DNA of 64,000 nt from Trinickia violacea. Its GTDB lineage: Bacteria > Pseudomonadota > Gammaproteobacteria > Burkholderiales > Burkholderiaceae. A model generated the notes under the pieces. The model worked only from the letters and a program-made list of their open reading frames with translations, searched no databases and was not told the origin of the DNA. This document shows positions 46,560 through 55,803 of this stretch, one piece after another; the first letter of the stretch is position 1; each line of letters begins with the position of its first letter. The stretch spans positions 4,340,001 to 4,404,000 of the forward strand of contig NZ_CP040077.1 of assembly GCF_005280735.1 (NCBI RefSeq), written 5' to 3'. The position numbers and the translations under genes are program-made.

Positions 46560-46884
46560 GGATAGGTCGTTGTGTTTCGGCTGTGACCCACTGCCCATAA
46601 GCCGCTGATGCGGTGGCCTGCCAGGACAGGATTTCGGGGGTCTCGTACGGATGGTTCGCCTGGATGAATTGTTCGAGTTCCAGCGAGCGCGCGGCACTCG
46701 TCTTGAAGAGCATCTGGATCTCTTCGGCGGATTCGATCTTACCTTGCCAGTGATAGCGGGAACGCACCGTCCCCAATTCAGTGACGCAAGCGGCCAAGCG
46801 CGCGTTCAACGCGCCATCAGCCAGCTTCTGCGCCGCCTCTGAATCGGGCACTGTCGTCAGTATCAGGATCACATTCTGGGTCAC
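46552..46884 (-). CDS. cutA: Divalent cation tolerance protein CutA (GTG start)
   Basis: The 110-residue trimeric protein has the CutA1 blocks TTVPDSEAAQKLADGAL, RLAACV, SRYHWQGKIESAEEIQMLFKT and HPYETPEIL. A GTG at 46884, with AGGAG seven bases upstream, is the only start that fits the family length. It binds copper; its cellular role is unsettled. The cutA-dsbD pair (cutA1-dsbD) also occurs together in E. coli. Confidence 0.94.
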   Translation of the reverse strand: MTQNVILILTTVPDSEAAQKLADGALNARLAACVTELGTVRSRYHWQGKIESAEEIQMLFKTSAARSLELEQFIQANHPYETPEILSWQATASAAYGQWVTAETQRPIHV

Positions 46885-47004
46885 GGAATCTCCTGCAAGA
46901 GCGGCCGCTCGAGCACGCGTATCGTACACCCCGATACGCAGCGCCGCTTCGATCGGATTCAACCCGGCATCCGACGCTACGTGCGTCGCCGCACGCCGCC
47001 CAAA

Positions 47005-47040
47005 AGCAAAAAGGGCCAAGCTCGCGCTTGACCCTTTTTT
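47005..47040 (-). terminator. Terminator of the alpha ribosomal operon
   Basis: A 10-bp stem with one mismatch (aagggccaag/cttgaccctt) is bounded by A- and T-runs, 17 bp after the rplQ stop. On the minus strand it is followed by T5. Confidence 0.9.
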
Positions 47041-47056
47041 GCCTACGCCGAGACGC

Positions 47057-47452
47057 TTATTCAGCTTCTTGGACGTTTTCCGCTTCCACCGGTTCCGGAC
47101 GGTCGAGCAGTTCGACCAGTGCCATCGGCGCGTTGTCGCCAACACGGAAACCGAACTTCAGGATACGCAGGTAGCCGCCCGGACGGTTCGCGAAGCGCGG
47201 ACCGAGCACGTCGAACAGCTTCGTGACCGAGTCACGATCACGCAGGCGGTTGAACGCCAGACGACGGTTTGCCAGCGACGGCTTCTTGCCGAGCGTGATG
47301 AGCGGCTCGACGACTTTACGGAGTTCCTTCGCCTTCGGCAGCGTGGTCTTGATGACTTCGTGCTCGATCAGCGAGTTGGACATGTTACGGAGCATTGCCA
47401 GACGGTGGCTGCTCGTGCGGTTCAGTTTCCGCAGGCCATGACGGTGACGCAT
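47057..47452 (-). CDS. rplQ: 50S ribosomal protein L17
   Basis: The 131-residue L17 begins MRHRHGLRKLNRTSSHR, as in all bacteria. The glutamate-rich C-terminus (PEPVEAENVQEAE) extends a little beyond the E. coli protein core. It is the last gene of the alpha operon, separated from rpoA by 145 bp that hold a hairpin (47551-47579). Confidence 0.98.
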   Translation of the reverse strand: MRHRHGLRKLNRTSSHRLAMLRNMSNSLIEHEVIKTTLPKAKELRKVVEPLITLGKKPSLANRRLAFNRLRDRDSVTKLFDVLGPRFANRPGGYLRILKFGFRVGDNAPMALVELLDRPEPVEAENVQEAE

Positions 47453-47550
47453 TTCAATTTCCTTGATTCAAAGTTTTGATCCAGCTCTTCTATCGCCTTC
47501 ACCGCTCCAACTGAGCGACAAAGTGCACGGGCCGGTAGTGAAAAAGGCAA

Positions 47551-47579
47551 GACGCGGATTCTAAAGGAAAATCCGCGTC
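47551..47579 (-). promoter_or_regulatory. Hairpin between rpoA and rplQ (possible attenuator)
   Basis: A perfect 10-bp stem (gacgcggatt/aatccgcgtc, 9-nt loop), 18 bp after rpoA, is followed on the minus strand by TTGCCTTTTTC. This could terminate part of the transcripts before rplQ or act as an RNA processing site. Confidence 0.6.
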
Positions 47580-47597
47580 GATGCCAGGTCAGCAGTA

Positions 47598-48575
47598 TTA
47601 CTTGTCCAAACCAGCCGGCGGCCAGTTTTCGAGCTTCATGCCGAGCGTGAGGCCACGCGAAGCGAGCACTTCCTTGATCTCGTTCAACGACTTGCGACCG
47701 AGGTTCGGAGTCTTCAGCAGCTCGTTTTCCGTACGCTGGATCAGATCGCCGATGTAGTAGATGTTCTCGGCCTTCAGGCAGTTCGCCGAACGAACCGTCA
47801 GCTCGAGATCGTCCACCGGACGCAGCAGGATCGGATCGATCTGCGGCGCACGCGACGGTGCTTCCGCCGTAGCTTCGGTGCCTTCCAGCGCAGCGAACAC
47901 CGACAGTTGATCGACCAGGATGCGCGCCGATTGACGGATCGCTTCTTCCGGCGAGATCACACCGTTGGTTTCGATGTTCATCACGAGCTTGTCGAGGTCG
48001 GTACGCTGTTCGACACGCGCGCTTTCCACGGCGTAGCTCACACGGCGCACCGGCGAGAACGACGCATCCAGGACGATACGGCCGATGATCTTGGCCGTTT
48101 CTTCACCGTAGCGGCGCACGTTGCCCGGCACATAGCCGCGGCCCTTCTCGACCTTGATCTGCACGTCGAGCTTGCCGCCCTTCGACAGATGCGCGATCAC
48201 GTGATCCGGGTTGATGACTTCACAGTCGTGCGCGAGCTCGATGTCGCCGGCGGTGACCACGCCTTCGCCTTCCTTGCGCAGCGTAACCGTCACTTCGTCA
48301 CGGTTATGCAGCTTGAACACCACGCCCTTCAGGTTCAACAGCAGGTTGACTACGTCCTCTTGCACCCCGTCGAGCGTCGAGTACTCATGTACGACGCCTG
48401 CGATCGTCACTTCGGTGGGCGCATAACCCAACATCGACGAAAGCAGCACGCGCCGAAGCGCGTTACCCAAGGTATGGCCATAACCGCGTTCGAACGGTTC
48501 CATGACCACTTTCGCGTGGCTCTCGCCCAGCGATTCCACAGCGATGATCTTGGGTTTCAACAAACTGGTTTGCAT
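47598..48575 (-). CDS. rpoA: RNA polymerase alpha subunit
   Basis: The 325-residue subunit has the N-terminal dimerisation and assembly domain (EPFERGYGHTLGNALRRVLLSSM) and the C-terminal DNA- and activator-binding domain (LRPVDDLELTVRSANCLKAENIYYIGDLI with NLGRKSLNEIKEVL). Normal length. Upstream is rpsD, with a 124-bp structured leader. Confidence 0.99.
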   Translation of the reverse strand: MQTSLLKPKIIAVESLGESHAKVVMEPFERGYGHTLGNALRRVLLSSMLGYAPTEVTIAGVVHEYSTLDGVQEDVVNLLLNLKGVVFKLHNRDEVTVTLRKEGEGVVTAGDIELAHDCEVINPDHVIAHLSKGGKLDVQIKVEKGRGYVPGNVRRYGEETAKIIGRIVLDASFSPVRRVSYAVESARVEQRTDLDKLVMNIETNGVISPEEAIRQSARILVDQLSVFAALEGTEATAEAPSRAPQIDPILLRPVDDLELTVRSANCLKAENIYYIGDLIQRTENELLKTPNLGRKSLNEIKEVLASRGLTLGMKLENWPPAGLDK

Positions 48576-48594
48576 AGGTTTTCCTCTTCAATAC

Positions 48595-48653
48595 CCTCGG
48601 CTCGTTACACCGATAAGGCTGACCGGTAACAACCTGAAAATAAACAGCCGAGG
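48595..48653 (-). promoter_or_regulatory. Structured leader before rpoA
   Basis: Perfect 8-bp arms (cctcggct 48595-48602, agccgagg 48646-48653) enclose a second short pairing (accggt region). Such a fold could affect rpoA translation or message cleavage. No gene is present between rpsD and rpoA. Confidence 0.4.
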
Positions 48654-48699
48654 CAACCCCTTGCACAACGCAATCAGGGTACCCCGGCCGTTAATCCGA

Positions 48700-49323
<624 letters not shown>

Positions 49324-49369
49324 GTTGCTTTCCTTCTATGTTTAATCACGCAAACTTCCGTCTGCGCTA

Positions 49370-49391
49370 GTTCGGACCCTTTGGGCCGAAC
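49370..49391 (-). promoter_or_regulatory. Hairpin in the rpsD leader
   Basis: gttcgg-a-ccc pairs with ggg-ccgaac (one bulged base, loop ttt), 47-68 bp before the rpsD start. It could be part of a translational control site; the rest of the 157-bp spacer shows nothing else. Confidence 0.4.
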
Positions 49392-49480
49392 GGTGGGCTT
49401 AGAGTCAATCAATGCGCAAACGGCCCATCGGCGCCGATATGTCTCAATCGGCGACAACAGGCAATTTGCAAATGCGCGTC

Positions 49481-49885
49481 TTAGATGCGACGACGCTTCG
49501 GCGGACGGCAGCCGTTGTGCGGAACAGGCGTCACGTCGGAGATCGCGGTGATCTTGATACCAAGACCATGCAACGCGCGCACCGCCGATTCACGGCCCGG
49601 GCCGGGGCCCTTGATCCGCACTTCGAGGTTCTTCACGCCGTATTCCATCGCCACGCGGCCAGCCGATTCGGCTGCCACCTGAGCTGCAAACGGCGTCGAC
49701 TTACGCGAGCCCTTGAAGCCTTGGCCACCCGACGTCGCCCAGGCAAGCGCGTTGCCTTGACGATCGGTGATCGTGATGATGGTGTTGTTGAACGACGCGT
49801 GAACGTGAACCACGCCCTCGGCGACGTTCTTCTTGACCTTCTTGCGAACGCGTTGCGCCGCGGAGTTGTTCGAAGCCTTAGCCAT
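49481..49885 (-). CDS. rpsK: 30S ribosomal protein S11
   Basis: The 134-residue protein starts MAKASNNSAAQRVRKKVKK, with HVHASFNNTIITITDRQGN and the C-terminal DVTPVPHNGCRPPKRRRI universal end. It lies 28 bp after rpsM in the alpha operon. Confidence 0.99.
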   Translation of the reverse strand: MAKASNNSAAQRVRKKVKKNVAEGVVHVHASFNNTIITITDRQGNALAWATSGGQGFKGSRKSTPFAAQVAAESAGRVAMEYGVKNLEVRIKGPGPGRESAVRALHGLGIKITAISDVTPVPHNGCRPPKRRRI

Positions 49886-49913
49886 TACGTTTTCCTGTAA
49901 CTGTCAGTCCCGC

Positions 49914-50279
49914 TTACTTCTTCAGCGATTGCGCTGCGCGGCGCGGACCCTTGCGCGTGCGGGCATTCGTCCGGGTGCGCTGGCCACGCAGGGGCAGGCC
50001 CTTACGATGGCGCACGCCACGGTAGCAGCCGAGGTCCATCAGGCGCTTGATATTCATCGTCACTTCACGGCGCAGATCGCCTTCGACGACGAACTTGCCG
50101 ACCTCTTCACGCAGCTTTTCGAGGTCTGCGTCGGTCAAATCCTTGACCTTCTTCGAGAATGCCACACCAGCCGCTTCGCAAATATCGCGCGAGCGCGTGC
50201 GGCCGATACCGAAGATCGCCGTCAGACCGATTTCGGTATGCTGGTGGTTCGGGATGTTAACCCCTGCAATACGAGCCAT
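49914..50279 (-). CDS. rpsM: 30S ribosomal protein S13
   Basis: The 121-residue protein starts MARIAGVNIPNHQH. The RGVRHRKGLPLRGQRTRTNARTRKGP C-terminal tail that reaches the ribosomal P site is typical. It follows rpmJ by 41 bp. Confidence 0.99.
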   Translation of the reverse strand: MARIAGVNIPNHQHTEIGLTAIFGIGRTRSRDICEAAGVAFSKKVKDLTDADLEKLREEVGKFVVEGDLRREVTMNIKRLMDLGCYRGVRHRKGLPLRGQRTRTNARTRKGPRRAAQSLKK

Positions 50280-50320
50280 TGTTTTTCCTCAAACAAAAAG
50301 CGCAAGCAAAAGCGCGGCGT

Positions 50321-50437
50321 TCAGCCTTGACGCTGTTTGTGGCGCGGATCAGAGCTGCAAATCACGCGCACAACGCCTTTGCGCTTGATGATCTTGCAAT
50401 TGCGACAAATGCGCTTAACCGATGCCATCACTTTCAT
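50321..50437 (-). CDS. rpmJ: 50S ribosomal protein L36, zinc-binding form
   Basis: A 38-residue gene lies between infA and rpsM. It reads [20 protein letters not shown], then a [18 protein letters not shown] end. The zinc ligands C11, C14, C27 and H33 are all kept, so this is the C+ form. Confidence 0.97.
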
Positions 50438-50457
50438 GATATTACCCTTTTTTCAAG

Positions 50458-50676
50458 TCACTTCGCCCGGAACACGATCCGCGCACGCGACAGATCGTAA
50501 GGCGTCAATTCAACCGTCACCTTGTCGCCGGGCAAGATCCGGATGTAGTGCATCCGCATCTTTCCGGAAATATGCCCCAACACGACATGGCCGTTCTCCA
50601 GCTTCACGCGGAAGGTAGCATTGGGCAGGTTTTCGATGACCTCGCCCTGCATCTGGATTACATCGTCTTTGGCCAT
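50458..50676 (-). CDS. infA: Translation initiation factor IF-1
   Basis: The 72-residue OB-fold protein starts MAKDDVIQMQGEVIENLPNA and carries GHISGKMRMHYIRILPGDKV. Its location between secY and rpmJ in the spc operon is typical of Betaproteobacteria, unlike the separate infA of E. coli. It starts 8 bp after the secY stop. Confidence 0.98.
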   Translation of the reverse strand: MAKDDVIQMQGEVIENLPNATFRVKLENGHVVLGHISGKMRMHYIRILPGDKVTVELTPYDLSRARIVFRAK

Positions 50677-50684
50677 AAGTCCTT

Positions 50685-52031
50685 TCAACGCATCGGGATG
50701 TTGCCGCCCTTGAAATTGGCTTTCTTGAGCAGCGACTCATACTGTTGCGACATAACGTACGACTGCACCTGCGCCATGAAGTCCATCGTGACGACGACAA
50801 TAATCAGCAGCGACGTTCCACCAAAATAAAACGGCACGTTCCAGCGCAGCACCAGAAACTCTGGCAGCAAGCAGACGAACACGATATAGATCGCACCGGC
50901 CAGCGTCAGACGCGTGAGGATGCGGTCGATATAGCGTGCGGTCTGGTCACCTGGGCGGATACCCGGAACAAACGCACCACTCTTCTTCAGGTTGTCGGCC
51001 GTTTCCCTGCTGTTGAACACCAGTGCGGTGTAGAAAAAGCAGAAGAACACGATCGCCAACGCATACAACAACACGTACACAGGCTGACCAGGCTTCAGTG
51101 CTTCGGCCACGTTGTGCAGCGTGTCCGCGAACCAGCTGTTACGCGACCCCGAACTAAACCAGTTCAGGATGGTTGCCGGGAACAAGATGATCGACGATGC
51201 GAAGATCGGCGGAATCACGCCCGACATGTTCAACTTCAACGGCAAATGCGACGACTGACCGCCGTAAATCTTGTTGCCGACCTGACGCTTCGCGTAGTTC
51301 ACGAGGATCTTGCGCTGGCCGCGTTCGATGAACACCACCAGATACGTCACGCCTGCAATCAGTGCGACGATGATGATCGCCGAGACCGGCCCCATCGAAC
51401 CGGTTCGCACCAGCTCGAACAGCCCGCCGATTGCATTCGGGAAGCCCGCCGCAATCCCACCGAAGATGATGATCGAGATACCGTTGCCGAGGCCGCGTTC
51501 CGTGATTTGCTCACCGAGCCACATCAGGAACATCGTACCGGTCACGAGCGTCACGACCGTCGTCAAACGAAACACCATTCCCGGATCGATCACCAGGCCC
51601 GGCTGGTTCTCAAGCGCAACGGCGATGCCGAAAGCTTGGAACGTTGCCAGCAGAACGGTGAAAACCCGCGTGTACTGCGTAATCTTTCGCTGACCCGCCT
51701 GACCTTCTTTCTTCAGCGCTTCGAGCTGCGGCGACACGATCGCCAGCAACTGCATGATGATCGACGAGGAGATGTACGGCATGATCCCCAACGCGAAAAT
51801 CGTGAATCGCGAAAGCGCGCCACCCGAGAACATGTTGAACATGCCAAGGATGCCGCCGGACTGGCTTTGGAACAGCTTTGCCAGCTGATCCGGGTCGATG
51901 CCCGGCACCGGAATATGCGCGCCGATGCGGTAGACGACCAGCGCCAGCAGCAGGAACACTGCACGCCGGCGCAGATCGCCAAACTTCGCCGTGCTTCGAC
52001 CGGGTTTTGCGAGACTCGGACTGTTAGCCAA
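50685..52031 (-). CDS. secY: Protein translocase subunit SecY (TTG start)
   Basis: The 448-residue channel subunit has ten transmembrane helices, with plug and pore segments (ISSSIIMQLLAIVSPQLE) and the C-terminal cytoplasmic loop MDFMAQVQSYVMSQQYESLLKKANFKGG. TTG at 52031, with GGAGAAGG upstream, gives the start LANSPSLAKPGRSTAKFG seen across Burkholderiaceae; an in-frame ATG at 52049 would add six unlikely residues. The non-ATG start may keep SecY lower than the ribosomal proteins around it. Confidence 0.96.
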   Translation of the reverse strand: MANSPSLAKPGRSTAKFGDLRRRAVFLLLALVVYRIGAHIPVPGIDPDQLAKLFQSQSGGILGMFNMFSGGALSRFTIFALGIMPYISSSIIMQLLAIVSPQLEALKKEGQAGQRKITQYTRVFTVLLATFQAFGIAVALENQPGLVIDPGMVFRLTTVVTLVTGTMFLMWLGEQITERGLGNGISIIIFGGIAAGFPNAIGGLFELVRTGSMGPVSAIIIVALIAGVTYLVVFIERGQRKILVNYAKRQVGNKIYGGQSSHLPLKLNMSGVIPPIFASSIILFPATILNWFSSGSRNSWFADTLHNVAEALKPGQPVYVLLYALAIVFFCFFYTALVFNSRETADNLKKSGAFVPGIRPGDQTARYIDRILTRLTLAGAIYIVFVCLLPEFLVLRWNVPFYFGGTSLLIIVVVTMDFMAQVQSYVMSQQYESLLKKANFKGGNIPMR

Positions 52032-52085
52032 GTACCTTCTCCGATGCAAATGCTATTGACGGCAATCGGCTGTCGACTGCGCCAA

Positions 52086-52520
52086 TTACTCGGCGAACGA
52101 GCCGCCTGCTGCTTCGATCGCAGCGCGCGCGCCCTTCGTCGCACCCAGACCCTTCACGACGATCTTGCGAGTGATCTCGCCCGTCTTGATGATCTTTGCG
52201 CTCTTGATCAACTCACCGACCAGGCCCGCTTGCTTCAGCGCCAGCAGATCGATTTCGTCGACCGGCAGCGCTTGCAGATCAGCCAGATTCACTTCACCGA
52301 CGAATTCCTTCGTGAGCGACGTGAAGCCACGCTTCGGCAGACGACGTTGCAGCGGCATCTGACCGCCTTCGAAGCCAACCTTGTGGAAGCCGCCCGAACG
52401 CGATTTCTGACCCTTGTGACCGCGGCCAGCAGTCTTGCCGAGGCCGGAGCCGATGCCGCGACCCACGCGACGCTTCGCGTGCTTCGAGCCTTCTGCCGGC
52501 TTCAGGTTATTCAATTCCAT
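52086..52520 (-). CDS. rplO: 50S ribosomal protein L15
   Basis: The 144-residue protein starts MELNNLKPAEGSKHAKRRVGRG; the glycine- and basic-rich N-terminal arm (GKTAGRGHKGQKSRSGG) is typical. It follows rpmD by 27 bp in the spc operon. Confidence 0.99.
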   Translation of the reverse strand: MELNNLKPAEGSKHAKRRVGRGIGSGLGKTAGRGHKGQKSRSGGFHKVGFEGGQMPLQRRLPKRGFTSLTKEFVGEVNLADLQALPVDEIDLLALKQAGLVGELIKSAKIIKTGEITRKIVVKGLGATKGARAAIEAAGGSFAE

Positions 52521-52547
52521 TATCAACTCCTTGATTGCCTGAAGCGC

Positions 52548-52730
52548 TTAGCCGATGACCTTAACAAGGTACGAAACCTTGTTGATCATGCCGCGCACAG
52601 CCGGCGTATCTTGCAGTTCGCTGACCGAGTTGAGTCGGCGCAGGCCCAGGCCACGCACCGTCGCGCGATGCGATTCGCGGGTCCCAATCAGGCTCTTGAC
52701 GAGCTGAACTTTGACAGTTTTTTCAGACAT
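52548..52730 (-). CDS. rpmD: 50S ribosomal protein L30
   Basis: A 60-residue protein, [21 protein letters not shown], with [23 protein letters not shown], the standard L30 pattern. It starts 15 bp after the rpsE stop. Confidence 0.98.
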
Positions 52731-52745
52731 GGTGACCACCTAGGC

Positions 52746-53264
52746 TTAGCCCAAAATATCTTCGACGGACTTGCCGCGCTTCGCCGCGATGTCGCCCGGG
52801 GTGGACTGCTTGCGCAGGCCGTCGAGCGTTGCACGGACGAGGTTGTACGGGTTCGTCGAACCGTGGCTCTTCGCCACAACGTTCTGCACGCCCATCACGT
52901 CGAACACTGCGCGCATCGGGCCGCCGGCGATCACGCCGGTACCGTCCTTCGCCGGAGCGAGGAGAACCGTCGATGCGCCGTGCTTGCCGTGCACTTCGTG
53001 CTGCAGCGTGCCGTTCTTGAGCGGCACCTTGAACATGTTGCGGCGGGCTTGTTCCATCGCCTTCTGGACAGCGACCGGCACTTCCTTCGCCTTGCCCTTG
53101 CCCATACCGACGCGGCCATCGCCGTCGCCAACCACGGTCAGTGCGGCGAAGCCGAGAATACGGCCACCCTTCACGACCTTGGTCACGCGGTTGACCGAAA
53201 TCATTTTTTCGCGAAGGCCGTCGTCGCGTTCGTCAGCCTGAACTTTCGCTTGCATCTTTGCCAT
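52746..53264 (-). CDS. rpsE: 30S ribosomal protein S5
   Basis: The 172-residue protein has the double-stranded RNA-binding N-terminal domain (EKMISVNRVTKVVKGGRILGF) and the C-terminal domain (GPMRAVFDVMGVQNVVAKSHGSTN in shorter blocks). It lies 14 bp after rplR. Confidence 0.99.
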   Translation of the reverse strand: MAKMQAKVQADERDDGLREKMISVNRVTKVVKGGRILGFAALTVVGDGDGRVGMGKGKAKEVPVAVQKAMEQARRNMFKVPLKNGTLQHEVHGKHGASTVLLAPAKDGTGVIAGGPMRAVFDVMGVQNVVAKSHGSTNPYNLVRATLDGLRKQSTPGDIAAKRGKSVEDILG

Positions 53265-53278
53265 GACGAATTCTTCCC

Positions 53279-53644
53279 TTAGAACTTGAGCCCGGCTTCG
53301 CGCGCGGCATCAGCCAGCGCTTTCACGCGGCCGTGGTAGCGGAAACCCGAGCGGTCGAAGGCGACGGATTCGACACCGGCGGCCTTGGCCTTTTCTGCGA
53401 TACGCTTGCCGATCAGGGTCGCAGCAGCGATGTTGCCGCCCTTGCCCGACTTGTCGGCGAGTTCCGCACGCACTTCGGCTTCGAGCGTCGATGCGCTGGC
53501 GAGCACCTTGGTGCCGCACGGCGAGAACACTTGTGCATAGATATGCGTGTTCGTGCGGTGCACAGCAAGGCGCGCGACTTGCAATTCAGCGATCTTGATA
53601 CGCGTCTGGCGAGCGCGGCGCAGGCGAGATTGAGTCTTATCCAT
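53279..53644 (-). CDS. rplR: 50S ribosomal protein L18
   Basis: The 121-residue protein starts MDKTQSRLRRARQTRIKIAE and ends RSGFRYHGRVKALADAAREAGLKF, the universal 5S-RNA-binding L18 layout. It follows rplF by 12 bp. Confidence 0.99.
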   Translation of the reverse strand: MDKTQSRLRRARQTRIKIAELQVARLAVHRTNTHIYAQVFSPCGTKVLASASTLEAEVRAELADKSGKGGNIAAATLIGKRIAEKAKAAGVESVAFDRSGFRYHGRVKALADAAREAGLKF

Positions 53645-53656
53645 GATTGCGCACCC

Positions 53657-54187
53657 TTACTTCTTCTTCGTTTCTTTGAGGATCACGACCTCGTCGGCAT
53701 AGCGCACACCCTTGCCCTTGTAGGGCTCAGGCGGACGGTAGCCGCGCACTTCCGCCGCTACTTGGCCGACCTTCTGCTTGTCGATCCCCTTGATCACGAT
53801 TTCCGTTTGCGACGGGGTTTCAGCCTTCACGCCTTCCGGCATCTGGTGCACCACCGGGTGCGAGAAACCCAGCGACAGGTTCAGCTTGTCGCCTTGCGCT
53901 TGCGCACGATAACCAACGCCAACCAGCGTCAGCTTGCGCTCGAAACCCTTGTTGACGCCGTTCACCATGTTCGCAACGATTGCGCGCATCGTGCCCGACA
54001 TCGCGTTTGCTTCGCGGCTTTCGTCAACCGGCTCGAACTTCAGCGTGCCGTTGTCGTTCACCACCTTCACCAGCTTGTTCGCAGCTTGCGAGATCGTGCC
54101 CAGCTTGCCCTTGATCGTAATCAGGGCGTCGCTCAGGGTCACCTCGGCGCCTTCCAGCGCGATCGGGCTTTTACCTACTCGAGACAT
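53657..54187 (-). CDS. rplF: 50S ribosomal protein L6
   Basis: The 176-residue two-domain protein starts MSRVGKSPIALEGAEVTLS and contains the C-terminal signature RGYRPPEPYKGKGVRY. It follows rpsH by 19 bp. Confidence 0.99.
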   Translation of the reverse strand: MSRVGKSPIALEGAEVTLSDALITIKGKLGTISQAANKLVKVVNDNGTLKFEPVDESREANAMSGTMRAIVANMVNGVNKGFERKLTLVGVGYRAQAQGDKLNLSLGFSHPVVHQMPEGVKAETPSQTEIVIKGIDKQKVGQVAAEVRGYRPPEPYKGKGVRYADEVVILKETKKK

Positions 54188-54206
54188 GTTTCTCTCCCCT
54201 TCGGCC

Positions 54207-54602
54207 TTAAGCGACGTAGCAGATGACTTCGCCGCCCACGCCAGTGGCGCGCGCTTTGCGATCCGTCATCACACCCTTGGGCGTCGAAACGATCGCCACG
54301 CCAAGGCCATTCATGACCTGCGGGATCTCGTTACGACCGCGGTACACGCGCAGACCAGGCTTCGAGACGCGCTCGAGGCGCTCGATGACCGGACGGCCAG
54401 CGTAGTACTTCAATGCAATGTTCAATTCCGATTTCGCGCCTTCCGACTTCACCGCGAAACCATCGATATAGCCTTCGTCCTTCAGGACCTGCGCAATCGC
54501 AACCTTGACTTTCGACGAGGGCATCGTCACCGAAACCTTCTCGACCATCTGCGCGTTGCGGATGCGAGTCAGCATATCGGCGATAGGATCACTCATGCTC
54601 AT
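54207..54602 (-). CDS. rpsH: 30S ribosomal protein S8
   Basis: The 131-residue protein contains MSDPIADMLTRIRNAQ and the STPKGVMTDRKARATGVGGEV end. Start at 54602 (MSMSDP) or 54596 (MSDP) cannot be told apart. In E. coli S8 represses the spc operon. Confidence 0.99.
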   Translation of the reverse strand: MSMSDPIADMLTRIRNAQMVEKVSVTMPSSKVKVAIAQVLKDEGYIDGFAVKSEGAKSELNIALKYYAGRPVIERLERVSKPGLRVYRGRNEIPQVMNGLGVAIVSTPKGVMTDRKARATGVGGEVICYVA

Positions 54603-54616
54603 TTATGTTTCTCCTA

Positions 54617-54922
54617 TTACCAGCTCGCCTTGGTCAGGCCAGGGATCTCGCCGCGGAATGCGATTTCACGAATCTTGTTACGCGCCAGGCCGAATTTGCG
54701 GAACGTGCCACGCGGACGGCCCGTGATTGCGCAGCGGTTGCGCTTGCGGGTCGGATTCGAGTTACGCGGCAGTTGTTGCAATTCCAGACGAGCTGCATAG
54801 CGCTCTTCTTCCGACTTGCTTTGGTCGTCGATGATCGCCTTCAGCGCGGTGCGCTTCGGTGCGAACTTCGCCGCAAGGCGGGCGCGCTTCTTTTCACGTT
54901 CGATCAGTGCCAGTTTAGCCAC
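54617..54922 (-). CDS. rpsN: 30S ribosomal protein S14, zinc-free form
   Basis: The 101-residue long form starts MAKLALIEREKKRARLAAKF. It has a single cysteine (RNRCAITGRPRG), so the zinc ribbon is lost, as usual in Proteobacteria. Confidence 0.98.
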   Translation of the reverse strand: MAKLALIEREKKRARLAAKFAPKRTALKAIIDDQSKSEEERYAARLELQQLPRNSNPTRKRNRCAITGRPRGTFRKFGLARNKIREIAFRGEIPGLTKASW

Positions 54923-54929
54923 GGTAACC

Positions 54930-55469
54930 TCAGTTTCTGAACGGGAACTTGAAGCTGGCGAGCAGAGCCTTTGCTTCGTCGTCGGTCTTCGCGGTCGTCG
55001 TGATGCTGATGTTCAGCCCACGCAGCGCGTCGATCTTGTCGTAATCGATTTCGGGGAAAATGATCTGCTCTTTCACACCGATGTTGTAGTTGCCACGACC
55101 GTCGAACGCACGACCCGACACGCCGCGGAAGTCGCGCACGCGGGGCAGCGCAACCGTCACGAAACGATCGAGGAATTCGTACATTGCCTGGCCGCGCAGC
55201 GTGACCATCGCACCGATCGGATAACCTTGACGGATCTTGAAGCCGGCGATTGCCTTGCGAGCCTTCGTAATGACAGGCTTCTGGCCGGCGATCTTCGTCA
55301 GGTCGCCAACGGCGTTTTCGATGATCTTCTTGTCAGCGACGGCTTCGCCAAGACCCATGTTCAGGGTGATCTTGGTGATGCGCGGCACTTCCATCACGGA
55401 CTTGTAACCGAACTTCTCGATGAGGCCGGGTACAACCTTCTCTTTATAAAATTCTTGCAAACGAGCCAT
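54930..55469 (-). CDS. rplE: 50S ribosomal protein L5
   Basis: The 179-residue protein starts MARLQEFYKEKVVPGLIEKF and contains KITLNMGLGEAVADK, RKAIAGFKIRQGYPIG and RDFRGVSGRAFDGRGNY, as expected for the 5S-RNA-binding L5. It follows rplX by 16 bp. Confidence 0.99.
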   Translation of the reverse strand: MARLQEFYKEKVVPGLIEKFGYKSVMEVPRITKITLNMGLGEAVADKKIIENAVGDLTKIAGQKPVITKARKAIAGFKIRQGYPIGAMVTLRGQAMYEFLDRFVTVALPRVRDFRGVSGRAFDGRGNYNIGVKEQIIFPEIDYDKIDALRGLNISITTTAKTDDEAKALLASFKFPFRN

Positions 55470-55485
55470 TTTTTACTCCGCAGCG

Positions 55486-55794
55486 TCAGGCGCTCAGCTC
55501 GGCACCGGTCGTTTTCAGGAAGCGAACTTTCTTGTCGCCCTCGACCTTGATGCCCACACGCGAGGCCTTGCCATTCGCGTCGACCAGAGCGACGTTCGAA
55601 ATATGCAGCGGCATCGTCTTGGCTTCCACGCCGCCCGTCGTACCCTTCATCGGGTTCGGCTTCACGTGCTTTTTGACGAGGTTGACACCCTCGACCGTCA
55701 CACGATCTTCGCCAACAGCCAGCACGACACCGCGCTTGCCCTTGTCCTTGCCGGTGATGACGATCACTTCGTCACCCTTGCGAATCTTGTTCAT
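55486..55794 (-). CDS. rplX: 50S ribosomal protein L24
   Basis: The 102-residue protein starts MNKIRKGDEVIVITGKDKGKRG (KOW motif) and carries NLVKKHVKPNPMKGTTGGVEAK in shorter conserved blocks. It follows rplN by 9 bp. Confidence 0.99.
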   Translation of the reverse strand: MNKIRKGDEVIVITGKDKGKRGVVLAVGEDRVTVEGVNLVKKHVKPNPMKGTTGGVEAKTMPLHISNVALVDANGKASRVGIKVEGDKKVRFLKTTGAELSA

Positions 55795-55803
55795 CGCGAC
55801 TCC

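Noticed and set aside
50745..53282. An 845-codon open frame antisense to secY, rplO, rpmD and rpsE
   Set aside because: It spans several genuine conserved genes on the other strand and shows only the low-information Arg/His-rich composition of antisense frames.
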